Notes: generated by a model from the sequence alone, not told the origin. A stretch of DNA of 35,891 nucleotides from Planctomycetota bacterium (GCA_021790385.1 JAJYDW010000039.1:1-35891), one strand, 5' to 3'; numbered from the stretch's first letter, positions 1-8,613 are shown. Numbers and translations: made by a program.

Positions 1-171
1 TCGAGTGGAACCTGGACCGGAACTATTGGCCTGTACAATTACACCTTTACTGACAGCACCGGCGTGCTGGCGGTAACGGGCTCAGCCATCCCTGAACCAG
101 CCACGCTGGGCGTGATGGCGGTGATGGGCGTGGGTCTGCTTTTGGTGGGCCGTAAACGCAAAGTGGCTTAA
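1..171 (+). CDS. C-terminal end of a PEP-CTERM sorting-domain protein (partial)
   Basis: The frame is open from the first base and ends at TAA 169-171, giving 56 residues. The tail has the full PEP-CTERM layout: Pro-Glu-Pro (IPEPATLG), a hydrophobic stretch (VMAVMGVGLLLVG) and a basic end (RKRKVA). Proteins with this tail are exported and processed at the membrane by an exosortase-type system, and are often surface or matrix proteins. The upstream residues (GLYNYTFTDSTG) look like the end of a beta-rich extracellular domain, but too little is present to name it. A strong terminator follows 19 nt after the stop. The PEP-CTERM call is firm; the protein's role is unknown. Confidence 0.85.
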   Translation, partial: SSGTWTGTIGLYNYTFTDSTGVLAVTGSAIPEPATLGVMAVMGVGLLLVGRKRKVA

Positions 172-190
172 GACCACGCTTTTTCCAAGG

Positions 191-221
191 GGCCGGTGGC
201 ACGACGCCACCGGCCTCTTTT
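191..221 (+). terminator. Rho-independent terminator of the PEP-CTERM gene
   Basis: A perfect 10-bp stem (GGCCGGTGGC 191-200 with GCCACCGGCC 206-215) and a 5-nt loop are followed by TCTTTT. It lies 19 nt after the PEP-CTERM stop. Confidence 0.85.
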
Positions 222-255
222 CCCTGGGACCGCGGGCATCTTGCCCGCCATGGGT

Positions 256-314
256 GCGCGGGTGTCCTCACCCGCATCGTGTAGCCGGCGATGGGACCAT
301 CGCCGCGGCGAAGG
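256..314 (+). repeat. Intergenic GTAGCCGGC repeat, copy A
   Basis: A GC-rich unit made of a small hairpin (GCGGGTG..CACCCGC), then GTAGCCGGC at 281-289, then a second hairpin (CGATGG..CCATCG), then GCGGCGAAGG. The same arrangement recurs at 1338-1391, and the core recurs at 13759-13767 (minus), 13806-13814 and 31540-31548. All the copies I found are intergenic. It looks like an interspersed palindromic (REP-like) element; its function is unknown. Confidence 0.65.
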
Positions 315-418
315 CTCCGGCGGCGGTGGCCAAGGGCTGATAAATTGGTAAGGGCAAGTGCTATGATCAAGTGAAGTGGTTGCTGGGGCAGCCGAAAAAG
401 GATTTTTGGAGTTATATC

Positions 419-1333
419 ATGAACAAAACCAAGATCAACCGTCCGATGGGAATTGCGGTACGCGGGTTCACCCTGGTGGAACTGCTGGTGGTAATTTCGA
501 TCATCGCCATTTTGATTGCCTTGCTGCTGCCGGCGCTGGCAGCAGCCCGTCAGGCAGCGGATGTTACGTTATGTGCCAACAACGAACGGCAAATTGCCTT
601 AGCCTTTCAATATTACGCCCAGGACTTCCAAGGCATGCTGGCGTTTAATGGTGCCGACGGCGGTTCGTGGTATGACTGTCTTGGCGGTGCGCCGCTGATG
701 CAAAATTATAAACCGATTCGCTACCACATGCCCTCATATTTACCAGATTTAGACACCGGCTATTATGGCTATAATCACCCCAGCGGTGCGGTGTGGCTTT
801 GCCCGCTGTTTGAGGATGCCTTTCAAGGCCAGAACATGACGAATTTTTATCATCCGGTATCTGCGTACGTGGGGCAGGGAGCCAAGTACGTGCCATGTAC
901 TTATGCTCTTAATAGCAACGTATATGCGTACATGAACGGCAGTAATGAATATATAAGCCCGCTGCCGCTGCCTTATGGCACCAACAATGGCAACGGCCCC
1001 AGATTGAGGTTAAACCGCATTCCCGTGGATGAAGTGCTGATTTCGGATTGTAGTTTATATTCAAATGTGGCTGGTTTCCAATACGATTACGCACTTACCG
1101 AGGTGAACGCCAGTTATATTGTTGCCGGCTGGGGGGACTTTTGTCCCTGGCAGGTGGCGGATCTCTTGATGGAAAGCCGGCAGGGTGAACCATTTTCGAA
1201 CACGGCCATGGCCGGGTCCATACCGGGCCATGGCGGTGTGATTAACTGCGCCTTTTCCGATGGCCACGTGGAATCTATTAATTCCATCCAGAATTATGCC
1301 AAGGCCTTAACTCCGCCGGATGTTTTGCGTTGA
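419..1333 (+). CDS. Prepilin-type N-terminal domain protein with H-X9-DG tail
   Basis: A 304-residue protein. The N-terminus is a type IV prepilin/pseudopilin leader: a short basic segment, then G16|F17-T-L-V-E21 with the +5 Glu, then a hydrophobic helix ([20 protein letters not shown]). A prepilin peptidase would cut after G16. The C-terminus has the planctomycete H-X9-DG signature ([12 protein letters not shown]). The start at ATG 419 is chosen because GGAG at 408-411 sits 7 nt upstream and the leader has the right length; a GTG at 371 would add 16 residues before the leader. Proteins of this kind are abundant in planctomycetes and often lie beside carbohydrate-degradation genes, as here. 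A surface or pseudopilus role is inferred. The paralogue at 13963 shares the layout and length. Confidence 0.85.
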   Translation: MNKTKINRPMGIAVRGFTLVELLVVISIIAILIALLLPALAAARQAADVTLCANNERQIALAFQYYAQDFQGMLAFNGADGGSWYDCLGGAPLMQNYKPIRYHMPSYLPDLDTGYYGYNHPSGAVWLCPLFEDAFQGQNMTNFYHPVSAYVGQGAKYVPCTYALNSNVYAYMNGSNEYISPLPLPYGTNNGNGPRLRLNRIPVDEVLISDCSLYSNVAGFQYDYALTEVNASYIVAGWGDFCPWQVADLLMESRQGEPFSNTAMAGSIPGHGGVINCAFSDGHVESINSIQNYAKALTPPDVLR

Positions 1334-1337
1334 TGTG

Positions 1338-1391
1338 GCGCGGGCGGCGGCCCGCGTGTAGCCGGCTGGGTCCCTTTGGCCGCGGCGAAGG
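1338..1391 (+). repeat. Intergenic GTAGCCGGC repeat, copy B
   Basis: It begins 5 nt after the prepilin-like gene. A 7-bp hairpin (CGCGGGC 1339-1345 with GCCCGCG 1350-1356) is followed by GTAGCCGGC (1358-1366), a variable segment (TGGGTCCCTTTGGCC) and GCGGCGAAGG. It matches copy A at both ends and differs in the middle. The hairpin could also work as a 3'-end structure for the upstream gene. Confidence 0.65.
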
Positions 1392-1500
1392 TATGTTGGC
1401 ACCGACCCGCGAATTGGGAGACGGGGAGCGGCTGCACCGCGAGAACAGGAGAGTAAGAATAGTGGAGCAGTAGAGCAAAGGTGCGGGCATTCTACCTGCA

Positions 1501-1528
1501 AAAGCTGACTGCTGAAAGCTGACTGCTG
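1501..1528 (+). repeat. Tandem duplication of a 14-bp unit
   Basis: AAAGCTGACTGCTG occurs twice in exact tandem (1501-1514 and 1515-1528), followed by a partial related stretch (ATCGCTGG). It lies in the 723-nt gap 1334-2056, where I see no convincing gene. That gap also holds repeat copy B, a short hairpin (CCCGG 1756-1760 with CCGGG 1766-1770), direct repeats at 1607-1663 and a weak terminator-like hairpin at 1956-1981. Confidence 0.6.
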
Positions 1529-1606
1529 ATCGCTGGCCGCCAATGCCGCTGCTTAGCTGTAGCTACGTCCGAAATGCCTGATATCATTAGATAATCTGCA
1601 TATAAA

Positions 1607-1663
1607 ATGGCAAAAATGCAACTCGAAACTTTACGCAAAATGCTTGATGAATTGCGCAAAATG
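1607..1663 (+). promoter_or_regulatory. Direct repeats, possible regulator-binding sites
   Basis: TTACGCAAAATG (1631-1642) and TTGCGCAAAATG (1652-1663) differ at one base and start 21 bp apart, about two helical turns. A weaker copy, ATGGCAAAAATG, lies at 1607-1618. Such helically phased direct repeats suit an AraC-type activator. They are about 400 bp upstream of the PA14 glycosidase gene, which is far for a promoter-proximal site. A 26-codon frame (1607-1687) also runs through them, so the assignment is tentative. Confidence 0.35.
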
Positions 1664-1955
1664 ATATTGTTGGAGCCATGCAAATGAGGCAATGTTATTT
1701 TTCGGACATCGTGGGCTTCGAGTGCAAGCGGTGGTGAGGAAAGCTTGCGTGATGTCCCGGCTGCGCCGGGAATGCCGCAGCAATGGAGTTACGTGCACGT
1801 ATATATCAAAACGGTCATGGCGATGATGGCAGCGCGCAGCCGCGGCTGCGGGAGGGATGAAACGGGGAACGGGGATTTATGGCGGAACTGGCCGGAGTTT
1901 GCTGCACGTGAGGCCGGGGCAATAACCTTTACTGCAGGGCGTTATAAACTTTAGT

Positions 1956-1981
1956 GGCCGCGATATTTATGCGCGGCCTCT
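1956..1981 (+). terminator. Weak terminator-like hairpin
   Basis: A 7-bp stem (GGCCGCG 1956-1962 with CGCGGCC 1972-1978) with a 9-nt loop is followed only by TCTT. It may mark the 3' end of an unannotated transcript in this gap. Confidence 0.35.
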
Positions 1982-2056
1982 TACCGGTCACCAGGCCGTG
2001 GATGGCGGCTAAACCTTAAAGTTACTGTTTAGAGCAATTTCCAATGAAAGGATATC

Positions 2057-5000
2057 ATGATGGTATTTCGTCAATCGGATTGGACTATGCGAAAACTGTT
2101 GTTGCCATTGATGGTGATGATTGTAGTTGGACTTATGGGCCGGTCCGCGGTGCGGGCGGGGGTAGAGGGCGGTTTGATGAGCGGGGGCATTGATGGCAGT
2201 TATTTTGCCAATGGGCATTTTGCCGGTAAGCCGGCGTTTACGCGGCGTGATGACCGCGTTGATTTTAACTGGGGCCGATACCGGCCGGTCGGCGGATCGA
2301 ATACGCCCAAGTACCACAACTTTCCGCGCAGCAATTTTTCCGTACGCTGGAACGGGCGCGTGCTGCCGGGGTATAGCGGGAAATATATTTTTACCGTAGC
2401 CAGTGATGATGGCGCGGTGCTAAGTATTCAAGGGCCGGGGGCAGACACGCCGCAGACGATTATTGACAGCCGGCAATCTGGAAAGGTCAGGAGCCAACCG
2501 GTGCAGTTGGCGGCGGGCAAGCCATACCGGCTGGTGCTAAGTTACCGGCATATGTCGGGGGTGGCGTATTGCCGGTTGCTGTGGAACAAGGTTGGTGTGC
2601 CGGCGCGGGTCATTGGTCCGGTGCGGGCCCAGGGGATCAACGCCAGCGCGTGGGCGCAATATGTATGGGCCAATGCGGTACGCGGCGCATCGCGCTGGTT
2701 CAAAGGCAAAGCCAACGCCCGCGGCGAGCTTACCGGCAATGGTGAGTTGGCGGTGTATGCGGGGGGCGGCACCTATAACCTGTTGTTTCACGGAAAAGCG
2801 AAGGTAACACTGGCACTGGTAACCGGTGATTTTACCGTGGGATCGAAAAAGTATGCACAGACTATTCCGGCCGGGGCTGGTTATGACCCCGCGACCAACA
2901 CCACCACGGCCCTGTTGCATATCCTGGGTAATCGCGGGCTATTTTTTCTCACATTTAATAACACCCGGAAGACGGCGTCTGCTGCCGCCGGCACGGGCAT
3001 CCGCCACGTGCAGCTTTACATGCCGATGTATCCTGGGGCCAAAAAATCCGAGCCTGTCGGCACCGTTGTATACGCACCAATTCGCCGGGCGTTTTCGCAC
3101 TTCACCGTCATCCGCTGGCTGGAGCAGGCAAATTTGGTGCAAAGCGGCCAGTGGCGGGACCGCACAGTTCCGGCCGATCTGTTCTTTACGCGCGGCCCGG
3201 GTGGGATTTTTAACAACAACAACGGCGGGGAATGCTGGGAAGACCTGGTGATGCTGGCCAATGAAACGGGCAAGGACTTGTACATCACCATGCCCGTGGC
3301 GGCCAACCGCAACTATTTCCGGAAGTTGGCCCTGCTGCTAAAATACGGATCGGACGGCCGGGAACCGTACACCTCCATGCAGTCGCATCCAGCATATCCG
3401 CCGCTGAATCCGAATTTGAAGGTTTATTTTGAGGTGGGCAATGAGATATGGAACTGGGCTTTTGGTTCCAGCTCTCTGGCGGCGCAGATATCCGCGCGTG
3501 AAATAAAACAACATTCACCGGCTGCAAAAATATTCAACTACAATGGGCACGGCAATTATCGCACGTGGCAGGCATGGCGGCTTGTAGTGGCCAGCAACGT
3601 GTTTCGGAAGGTTTTTGGCAACAAGGCCATGGGCAGTCGGATACGTCCGCTGCTGGAATACCAATATAATAACGGCCAGCTTACGGCCTGGTTATCACTG
3701 AATTTCCTGGACGGCTATTTTGACAACGGCACGGGGCACCACGTGGCCCACCCGCACCCGGTGAATTATTACATCTGGGGCGGGGGAGGTGCTACGTATT
3801 ACGGTGTGGGTAATCCGCTGGGGATACAACATCAGACACGGGTGGCCGATGCCGGTTTCGAACAGCCGGTGCTGGCGGATTATTCCATCAAAAAAGACCC
3901 CGTCGGCACGGCGTGGCATTTTCACGGGGATGCGGGTATTTATCGCTGGGCGGCACATGCGGTGGCCGGCTTCAGAGGTGGCAAGTTGCAGCCTGACAAT
4001 ACCAGGCAGGCTGTGGGTATGCGTTTTCAGGTTGAATCGCGGCCCATTTTTATTCACGCCCTGGGAGGTTATATCAACGGGTCCATGCCGCCGGTTGATG
4101 TGGTGTTGTTGAACGCGGCAAGTCATCAGGTGCTGGCCCAGGTGCAGTTGCCGACGCAGCGATTCCACCAAAGCTTTTCGGGCGTGTTTTTGGCCCGGCT
4201 GAAGGCTCCGCTGCGGCTGGAAGCGGGTCAAACGTATGATGTGCTGGAGCGGCCGGTGCAATATTGGTCGTGGCATCCATTTGAAGTGCATGGTGCCGGC
4301 ATGCAGGTGAAGGCCGGGCCGGGAGTTTCGGTGCTGGGGCCAGTGCAGGCTCTGGCCAATGGGCCGGATGCCAGCCATTGGCAAAGGCAATTTAAGGCAC
4401 AGGCCGGACGCGGTTATGGACCGGTAGATTTCAGCTATACCGCCACCGCATCGCCGACGACAGCAGTGGATCTGCCCAGGCCGGTGACCGGTGCCCAGGC
4501 CGCATTTATTCGCGGCACGGGTTCGATGGAACAAACGGTGAATTTTGCCAAGCCGGGCGATTATGCGTTGATGTTTAATGCCGCGGGGGCCGGCAGGGGC
4601 TGGCCTGCGTACGGGCCGTTTCAGATTTACTGCGACCGGCAGAATGCCAGCCCGGCTGCGCAGAACAGCGATCTGGTAGCACCCGTGGCGGCCATAGGCG
4701 GATTTGCCCGTCAGATTACCAACTTGCGTGAGCCGTATGGCAGTGCGGTGTTTCACATTGCCAAGGCCGGACCGCACGTGATTCGGATTCAAGGCGTGGC
4801 CAGGCTGGGGGTATCGCCAAAAACGTTTACGGTGTTTGACAACATCCAAATCTGCTGCGTTGCGGCGATCATCAAAAGCGGCTTTGGATCGGGGCAGGCT
4901 TTGGGCCAAATCGGCCAGAGCAACTATGCCAGGCAGCTTGATGCTCAGGCCCAGTATCCGACGGTTTTTGGCCTGCACGTGGCCGCCTATGAGGCCGGCT

Positions 5001-5560
5001 GGTCTTTGGGGGGCGATTTTGGCAGCGTGCCCATTCAGATATTTACCAAGTATCATGCGGCCGGTGCCACCACGATCAACAATGCGGCCGGAGAGATTTT
5101 CGCCCGCAGCGGCGGTTATCTTAACACCTGGGGTGTGTATCAGTATTGGCCGGCCCATGGCCTGGTTCATGCAGGAAGTTATCCTTTGATGAAAAGCATC
5201 ATTCATCTGGCAGATACCGTGCCGCCGGTATCGGATGCGGGCATTGTCGTGCCGGCAACGCTTTCTGCAGCCAATGCCATTCAATGGACCTGGCAGAAAC
5301 CCACGGCCCAGTTGGCACAGCCCGGCGCGTGGCTAAGCTGGGTGGTCTGCAATCACGGGCCGCACAAGGCCCGTTACAAGGTGCAGGTGCAAGCTTCCGG
5401 CAAAGGCCGGTATGATGTGTTGGTGGACGGGCGTGAAGTGGCGGTAGACCAGTCGGCCAAGGCTCATCCGGTAGAGGTAAGTTTGTCGCCGGGTGACCAT
5501 GGAATTCTGGTGCGCTGCGCCAGTGGCATTGTAGCTGTCCAAAAGGTAACCTGTCATTAG
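2057..5560 (+). CDS. Secreted PA14-domain protein with glycosidase-like (clan-A type) core
   Basis: A protein of 1167 residues. The N-terminus is an export signal (hydrophobic LLLPLMVMIVVGLMG, then a small-residue cut region); the true start may be the internal Met 11. Residues about 38-200 form a PA14-like domain (GSYFANGHF, FSVRWNGRVLPGYSGKYIFTVASDDGA), which usually binds sugars. Residues about 335-595 resemble a TIM-barrel glycosidase, with FEVGNEIW placing N462-E463 as the clan-A style Asn-Glu acid/base pair and E534 (LLEYQY) as a possible nucleophile. From about 597 (FEQPVLADYS..WHFHGDAGI) come beta-sandwich binding modules of a planctomycete type. The start at 2057 is preceded by GAAAGGA. 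The SGNH hydrolase follows after 47 nt, suggesting an operon. The catalytic family was not identified; arabinofuranosidase-like is only one possibility. Confidence 0.7.
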   Translation: MMVFRQSDWTMRKLLLPLMVMIVVGLMGRSAVRAGVEGGLMSGGIDGSYFANGHFAGKPAFTRRDDRVDFNWGRYRPVGGSNTPKYHNFPRSNFSVRWNGRVLPGYSGKYIFTVASDDGAVLSIQGPGADTPQTIIDSRQSGKVRSQPVQLAAGKPYRLVLSYRHMSGVAYCRLLWNKVGVPARVIGPVRAQGINASAWAQYVWANAVRGASRWFKGKANARGELTGNGELAVYAGGGTYNLLFHGKAKVTLALVTGDFTVGSKKYAQTIPAGAGYDPATNTTTALLHILGNRGLFFLTFNNTRKTASAAAGTGIRHVQLYMPMYPGAKKSEPVGTVVYAPIRRAFSHFTVIRWLEQANLVQSGQWRDRTVPADLFFTRGPGGIFNNNNGGECWEDLVMLANETGKDLYITMPVAANRNYFRKLALLLKYGSDGREPYTSMQSHPAYPPLNPNLKVYFEVGNEIWNWAFGSSSLAAQISAREIKQHSPAAKIFNYNGHGNYRTWQAWRLVVASNVFRKVFGNKAMGSRIRPLLEYQYNNGQLTAWLSLNFLDGYFDNGTGHHVAHPHPVNYYIWGGGGATYYGVGNPLGIQHQTRVADAGFEQPVLADYSIKKDPVGTAWHFHGDAGIYRWAAHAVAGFRGGKLQPDNTRQAVGMRFQVESRPIFIHALGGYINGSMPPVDVVLLNAASHQVLAQVQLPTQRFHQSFSGVFLARLKAPLRLEAGQTYDVLERPVQYWSWHPFEVHGAGMQVKAGPGVSVLGPVQALANGPDASHWQRQFKAQAGRGYGPVDFSYTATASPTTAVDLPRPVTGAQAAFIRGTGSMEQTVNFAKPGDYALMFNAAGAGRGWPAYGPFQIYCDRQNASPAAQNSDLVAPVAAIGGFARQITNLREPYGSAVFHIAKAGPHVIRIQGVARLGVSPKTFTVFDNIQICCVAAIIKSGFGSGQALGQIGQSNYARQLDAQAQYPTVFGLHVAAYEAGWSLGGDFGSVPIQIFTKYHAAGATTINNAAGEIFARSGGYLNTWGVYQYWPAHGLVHAGSYPLMKSIIHLADTVPPVSDAGIVVPATLSAANAIQWTWQKPTAQLAQPGAWLSWVVCNHGPHKARYKVQVQASGKGRYDVLVDGREVAVDQSAKAHPVEVSLSPGDHGILVRCASGIVAVQKVTCH

Positions 5561-5607
5561 GGGTTTGGTCACCGGTACCGGACGAAACGAAAGAACTTTA
5601 TATATTT

Positions 5608-7041
5608 ATGCGAATGATTACTGCAATGATGGCCGGGGTGTTCCTGATGGCTGGGGCCATCCTAAGATCCGGCACCGCAGCCGCCGCGCCGGCAGGCAAG
5701 TTTTATCTGCACAGCCACGATCGTGTGGTTTTCTATGGCGACAGCATCACTGAACAACGCTACTATCCGGTGGCGGTGCAAACTTTTGTGCGCACCCGCT
5801 TTCCGGATCTGAAAGTGCGTTTTGTGGATTCTGGCGTGGGTGGCGATACCGTGGGCGGCGGATGGGCCGGGCCTGTCAACCTGCGGCTTCAACGCGATGT
5901 GCTGCCATTTCACCCCACCGTGGTCACCATCATGCTGGGCATGAACGACGGCGGCTATCATCCATACAATGCCCAGGTGCTGCAGCGATACCGACAGGGA
6001 TACGTACATATTATCCGCTGGCTGCGGAAGCATCTGCCGGGGGTGCGGCTGGTGCTGATACAGCCATCACCGTTTGACAATTATTCTTCCCCGCTGCCGC
6101 CGGCGCAGCAGGCCCGGCTTGGCACGTACAACCAGGTGCTGATTCGCATGGGCCGGGTGGTGGCTCACCTGGCCGCCCGGTACCACGCCTTGTGTGTTAA
6201 TTTTAACGCCCCGCTGGTGAAGGTGATTAAAAAAGTCCGCCGGGCGAACCCGGCATTAGCTCGGCACATCATTCCGGGGCGGGTGCATCCGGGGGCTACG
6301 GCTCAGATGGTGATGGCGCAGACGCTATTGCAGGCGTGGCACGCGCCGGCGCTGGTTTCAGGGGTTGATATTCGTGGAAATTCCCACCCGGAAGTGATCA
6401 AAGCCGCCAATACGCGAGTGCAGGGCCTGAAATTGGCCGGGGGAAAACTTTCCTGGACGCAAACCGATGCCGCCCTGCCTTATCCCATGATGACCCTGCA
6501 CGCCCAACATGCACCGCAGTTTCCGCCCGTGGCCTGGTGGAATCGAAAAGCGCAGCACCGCGGAAACTGGCCTGGCCCCACGCAGAACCCTGGGTACACC
6601 AATCCGCTGGCGGCATTGGTGTTGCACATCACACACGCGTATCAAGAGCTGGACCAGCAGCGATTGCAGGTTACGGGCCTGCCCGCCGGCAACTATGAAT
6701 TAATGATTAACGCCATGCCCATTGCCCATTTCACCGCGGCCAAGCTTGCCGCGGGGGTGAACTTGGCTCGCTACAACACGCCGATGATGATCCAGGCCTG
6801 GCAGGTTATGGCCTTGGTGTGGCGGCAGACCGAGTGCCGCTTCCGGGCCTGGCGGCTGCATCAATTGCCGGCACTGGGCTTTGGCTATAAGGCCCGGCGC
6901 GCCGCATCGGCGGCACTGGCCAAAGCTCTGGCCATTACCCGGGCCATGTATCGGCAATGCCGGGCTATGGATGCCACACAGTATGCCGCCGCCCGGCCGC
7001 GGCCGGATGTTTATCGCCTGGCGCGCATATCAGCCCGGTAG
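5608..7041 (+). CDS. Secreted SGNH/GDSL-family hydrolase
   Basis: A protein of 477 residues with a signal peptide (cut probably in the Ala-rich run near residue 27). It has SGNH blocks: GDS at 44-46 with the nucleophile S46, the block II glycine in GVGGD, and GMND with N113. Block V is PGRVHPG with H227, where related proteins usually have an Asp three residues before the His; here that position is Gly224. The family includes carbohydrate esterases that remove acetyl or other acyl groups. Residues about 245-477 are an extra C-terminal region, with a segment (VTGLPAGNYELMI, GVNLARYNTPM) shared by planctomycete relatives. It lies just after the PA14 glycosidase gene, so deacylation of the same polymer is likely. 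There is no clear ribosome-binding site. Confidence 0.8.
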   Translation: MRMITAMMAGVFLMAGAILRSGTAAAAPAGKFYLHSHDRVVFYGDSITEQRYYPVAVQTFVRTRFPDLKVRFVDSGVGGDTVGGGWAGPVNLRLQRDVLPFHPTVVTIMLGMNDGGYHPYNAQVLQRYRQGYVHIIRWLRKHLPGVRLVLIQPSPFDNYSSPLPPAQQARLGTYNQVLIRMGRVVAHLAARYHALCVNFNAPLVKVIKKVRRANPALARHIIPGRVHPGATAQMVMAQTLLQAWHAPALVSGVDIRGNSHPEVIKAANTRVQGLKLAGGKLSWTQTDAALPYPMMTLHAQHAPQFPPVAWWNRKAQHRGNWPGPTQNPGYTNPLAALVLHITHAYQELDQQRLQVTGLPAGNYELMINAMPIAHFTAAKLAAGVNLARYNTPMMIQAWQVMALVWRQTECRFRAWRLHQLPALGFGYKARRAASAALAKALAITRAMYRQCRAMDATQYAAARPRPDVYRLARISAR

Positions 7042-7060
7042 AAAAAAAGATGTCAGGGAA

Positions 7061-7186
7061 TTGTAACCGTTCACGACCATGCCGATGAGCCGGAGGTGCG
7101 GCAGTTATGGCGTACCCAAAAGCAAGGGCACCCTTTGTGGTGCAGGCTTCCAGTCTGCCTGATCGCCCCCTCGTGAACGGTTACAA
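7061..7186. mobile_element. Small element bounded by 16-bp perfect inverted repeats (MITE-like)
   Basis: TTGTAACCGTTCACGA (7061-7076) and its exact reverse complement TCGTGAACGGTTACAA (7171-7186) flank a 94-bp core. The core contains a second imperfect palindrome (CAGGCTTCCAGTCTGCCTG, about 7143-7161). No gene of convincing length lies inside and I see no clear target duplication. The rest of the gap 7042-7498 holds only a terminator and the nearby end of the AraC gene. It may be a non-autonomous mobile element or a long structured RNA. Confidence 0.55.
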
Positions 7187-7339
7187 AATATTTAATACAC
7201 AGACCAAGTGCACAGTACGCCGACAGCTTATGCCTGGAGTGGAGGCTATTCCAGCCTTATGGGCAGCGTGGAAAAGCTGGGATTCCTGCTGGGAACACCT
7301 GCGGGCCTACCGTCCGGCTTGCATTCTGGCCAAGACAAG

Positions 7340-7361
7340 AAAAAAGACAGCATAAACTGTC
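7340..7361 (-). terminator. Rho-independent terminator, minus strand
   Basis: Read on the minus strand: GACAG, loop TTTATG, CTGTC, then TTTTTT (complement of 7340-7345). The stem is short, but the T-run is good. It lies about 140 nt downstream of the AraC gene and is the likely end of its transcript. Confidence 0.6.
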
Positions 7362-7498
7362 ACAAACCCACAGAACCGGTGATGGCGAAAGGATAATTGC
7401 ACAAAAGATTTTAAGCTCCAGCCAGTAGTCCACACGGGAGTATTTTGGTCCGATGGAAGCGGCAGGTCGCCATGAAGGTATTGCCAGCTCCGGCGGTT

Positions 7499-8341
7499 TC
7501 AGCGATGCTCCCGGCGATATCGGCCCGGAGTTTTCTTGTACAGGCGGACAAAGGCGCATATAAAGCCGGAGGCTGTAGCGTAACCGGTTTTGTCGGAGAT
7601 GTCACGTATGCTTAAGGAGGTGGTACGCAGGAGTTGGGCGGCTTGGCGGAGCCGAACATCGCGCAAGGCCCGGCCGGGTGTGCGCCCCCATTCGGTGGAA
7701 AGTTTTTGCGTCAGATATGCCCGGGAATAACCCATTTTGCGGGCAAAGGCCTTGAAGTTTCCCGGCTGGATGGATAAGAGCCGGCCGAGTTTTGGCACGC
7801 TCGCTGTGGTGCGGTTGGAGGTTTGATGGTGGTCTTGCACGGCTTGCCACCAGGCATCAAGCCAGTGATACGTCTCCTTTGACCAAAAATGGGCTGGCCG
7901 GGTGGAGGTTTGCAGGGCCAGGCGGATTATCCGCCGGGCGTGGCTAATGGCCGGGCTTGCCGGCGGAATATGTTGAATCTGGCCATACTTATGGTGCAGG
8001 TAATCGAAGAAATTCAGGGCGGGTTCTCCGACCACGTGAATCCACAGATAATGAAGGGGCTCTTCCGAGGTGCCCGTGCGAAGGATATTGCCCGGTTCCG
8101 GCCGACGGGTAATAAGAGCCTGGCCGGCGGCCACAACGTGCCGATCTTCACCGCGGGCATAACGGAGGGTACCTTGCAGTACGTAAATCCAACTGCCGAT
8201 GGTGTCCATGGCGTGAGTGAAGAGGCGCTGCGCGGGGAGCGCCTGCTGGATGTAATCGATGCCGCACTCGTAGAGGCGGAAATAAGGGCCGTCCCAGTTG
8301 GTGGCATCGGGTTTTAATAAAATGGTCTGACGCCAATTCAT
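7499..8341 (-). CDS. AraC-family transcriptional regulator
   Basis: A protein of 280 residues. The N-terminal half is a cupin-like sensing region (WIYVLQGTLRYARGEDRHVVAAGQA). The C-terminal 100 residues carry the paired helix-turn-helix of AraC proteins (FARKMGYSRAYLTQKLSTEWG and, after LRQAAQLLRTTSLSIRDISD, the second helix pair KTGYATASGFICAFVRLYKKTP). These regulators usually respond to a sugar and activate nearby catabolic genes. The gene is divergent from the GH2 enzyme, and the 272-bp gap between them carries a spaced inverted repeat (8475-8514) and a TTCGAACAAAAT box (8445-8456). Control of the GH2 gene and its own gene is inferred from this layout. Confidence 0.9.
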   Translation of the reverse strand: MNWRQTILLKPDATNWDGPYFRLYECGIDYIQQALPAQRLFTHAMDTIGSWIYVLQGTLRYARGEDRHVVAAGQALITRRPEPGNILRTGTSEEPLHYLWIHVVGEPALNFFDYLHHKYGQIQHIPPASPAISHARRIIRLALQTSTRPAHFWSKETYHWLDAWWQAVQDHHQTSNRTTASVPKLGRLLSIQPGNFKAFARKMGYSRAYLTQKLSTEWGRTPGRALRDVRLRQAAQLLRTTSLSIRDISDKTGYATASGFICAFVRLYKKTPGRYRREHR

Positions 8342-8444
8342 AGATTATTTCCACAGAAGCGGCCACCGCACCTGATCGCGGATGCACGGTCATAGCCGAT
8401 CGCACCGCGTCTGGGAAGCAGCACCGCCGGTGAGTTAAGGTAAA

Positions 8445-8456
8445 TTCGAACAAAAT
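8445..8456 (+). promoter_or_regulatory. TTCGAACAAAAT box, copy 1
   Basis: This exact 12-mer lies between the divergent AraC and GH2 genes and occurs again at 13820-13831, upstream of the second prepilin-like gene. Shared upstream boxes suggest a common regulator, the AraC protein being the obvious candidate. Confidence 0.45.
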
Positions 8457-8474
8457 GGAGAAAATAAAACATAA

Positions 8475-8514
8475 TCACTATTGTATTCACCGGGCAGATC
8501 GTTGACAATAGTGA
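8475..8514. promoter_or_regulatory. Spaced inverted repeat in the AraC/GH2 divergent promoter
   Basis: TCACTATTGT (8475-8484) and ACAATAGTGA (8505-8514) are perfect 10-bp arms with a 20-bp spacer, centres 30 bp apart (about three turns). The right arm overlaps a TTGACA (8502-8507). A TATAAA at 8521-8526 follows after only 13 nt, too short for an ordinary sigma-70 promoter, so activator help or a different -10 is likely. Confidence 0.55.
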
Positions 8515-8613
8515 AGGTTCTATAAAGACTACCTGCAGTGGGGTGTAACCATAGGGTACTGCGGAACTAGGAAACGTGACCAGATTAATCACCTGCAAAA
8601 GGAATTAGCCAGC

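Noticed and set aside
47..370. Minus-strand 107-codon frame near the left edge
   Set aside because: It is antisense to the PEP-CTERM end, the terminator and the GTAGCCGGC repeat; Arg/Pro-rich noise.
1607..1687. 26-codon frame starting MAKMQLETLRKMLDELRKM
   Set aside because: It looks amphipathic, but the repeated codons come from DNA direct repeats and no Shine-Dalgarno site precedes it. Kept only as possible regulatory repeats.
1745..1954. 69-codon open frame on the plus strand
   Set aside because: No ribosome-binding site, no recognisable protein features, and it runs through hairpins of a repeat-rich gap.
3695..5284. Minus-strand 529-codon open frame
   Set aside because: It lies wholly antisense to the PA14 glycosidase, has low-complexity His/Arg/Pro-rich composition and no domain. 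High-GC codon bias explains it. Similar antisense frames at 9979-11019 and 11983-13278 were rejected for the same reason.
7107..7355. 82-codon open frame after the SGNH gene
   Set aside because: It crosses the right arm of the inverted-repeat element and the palindrome inside it; the composition is not protein-like.
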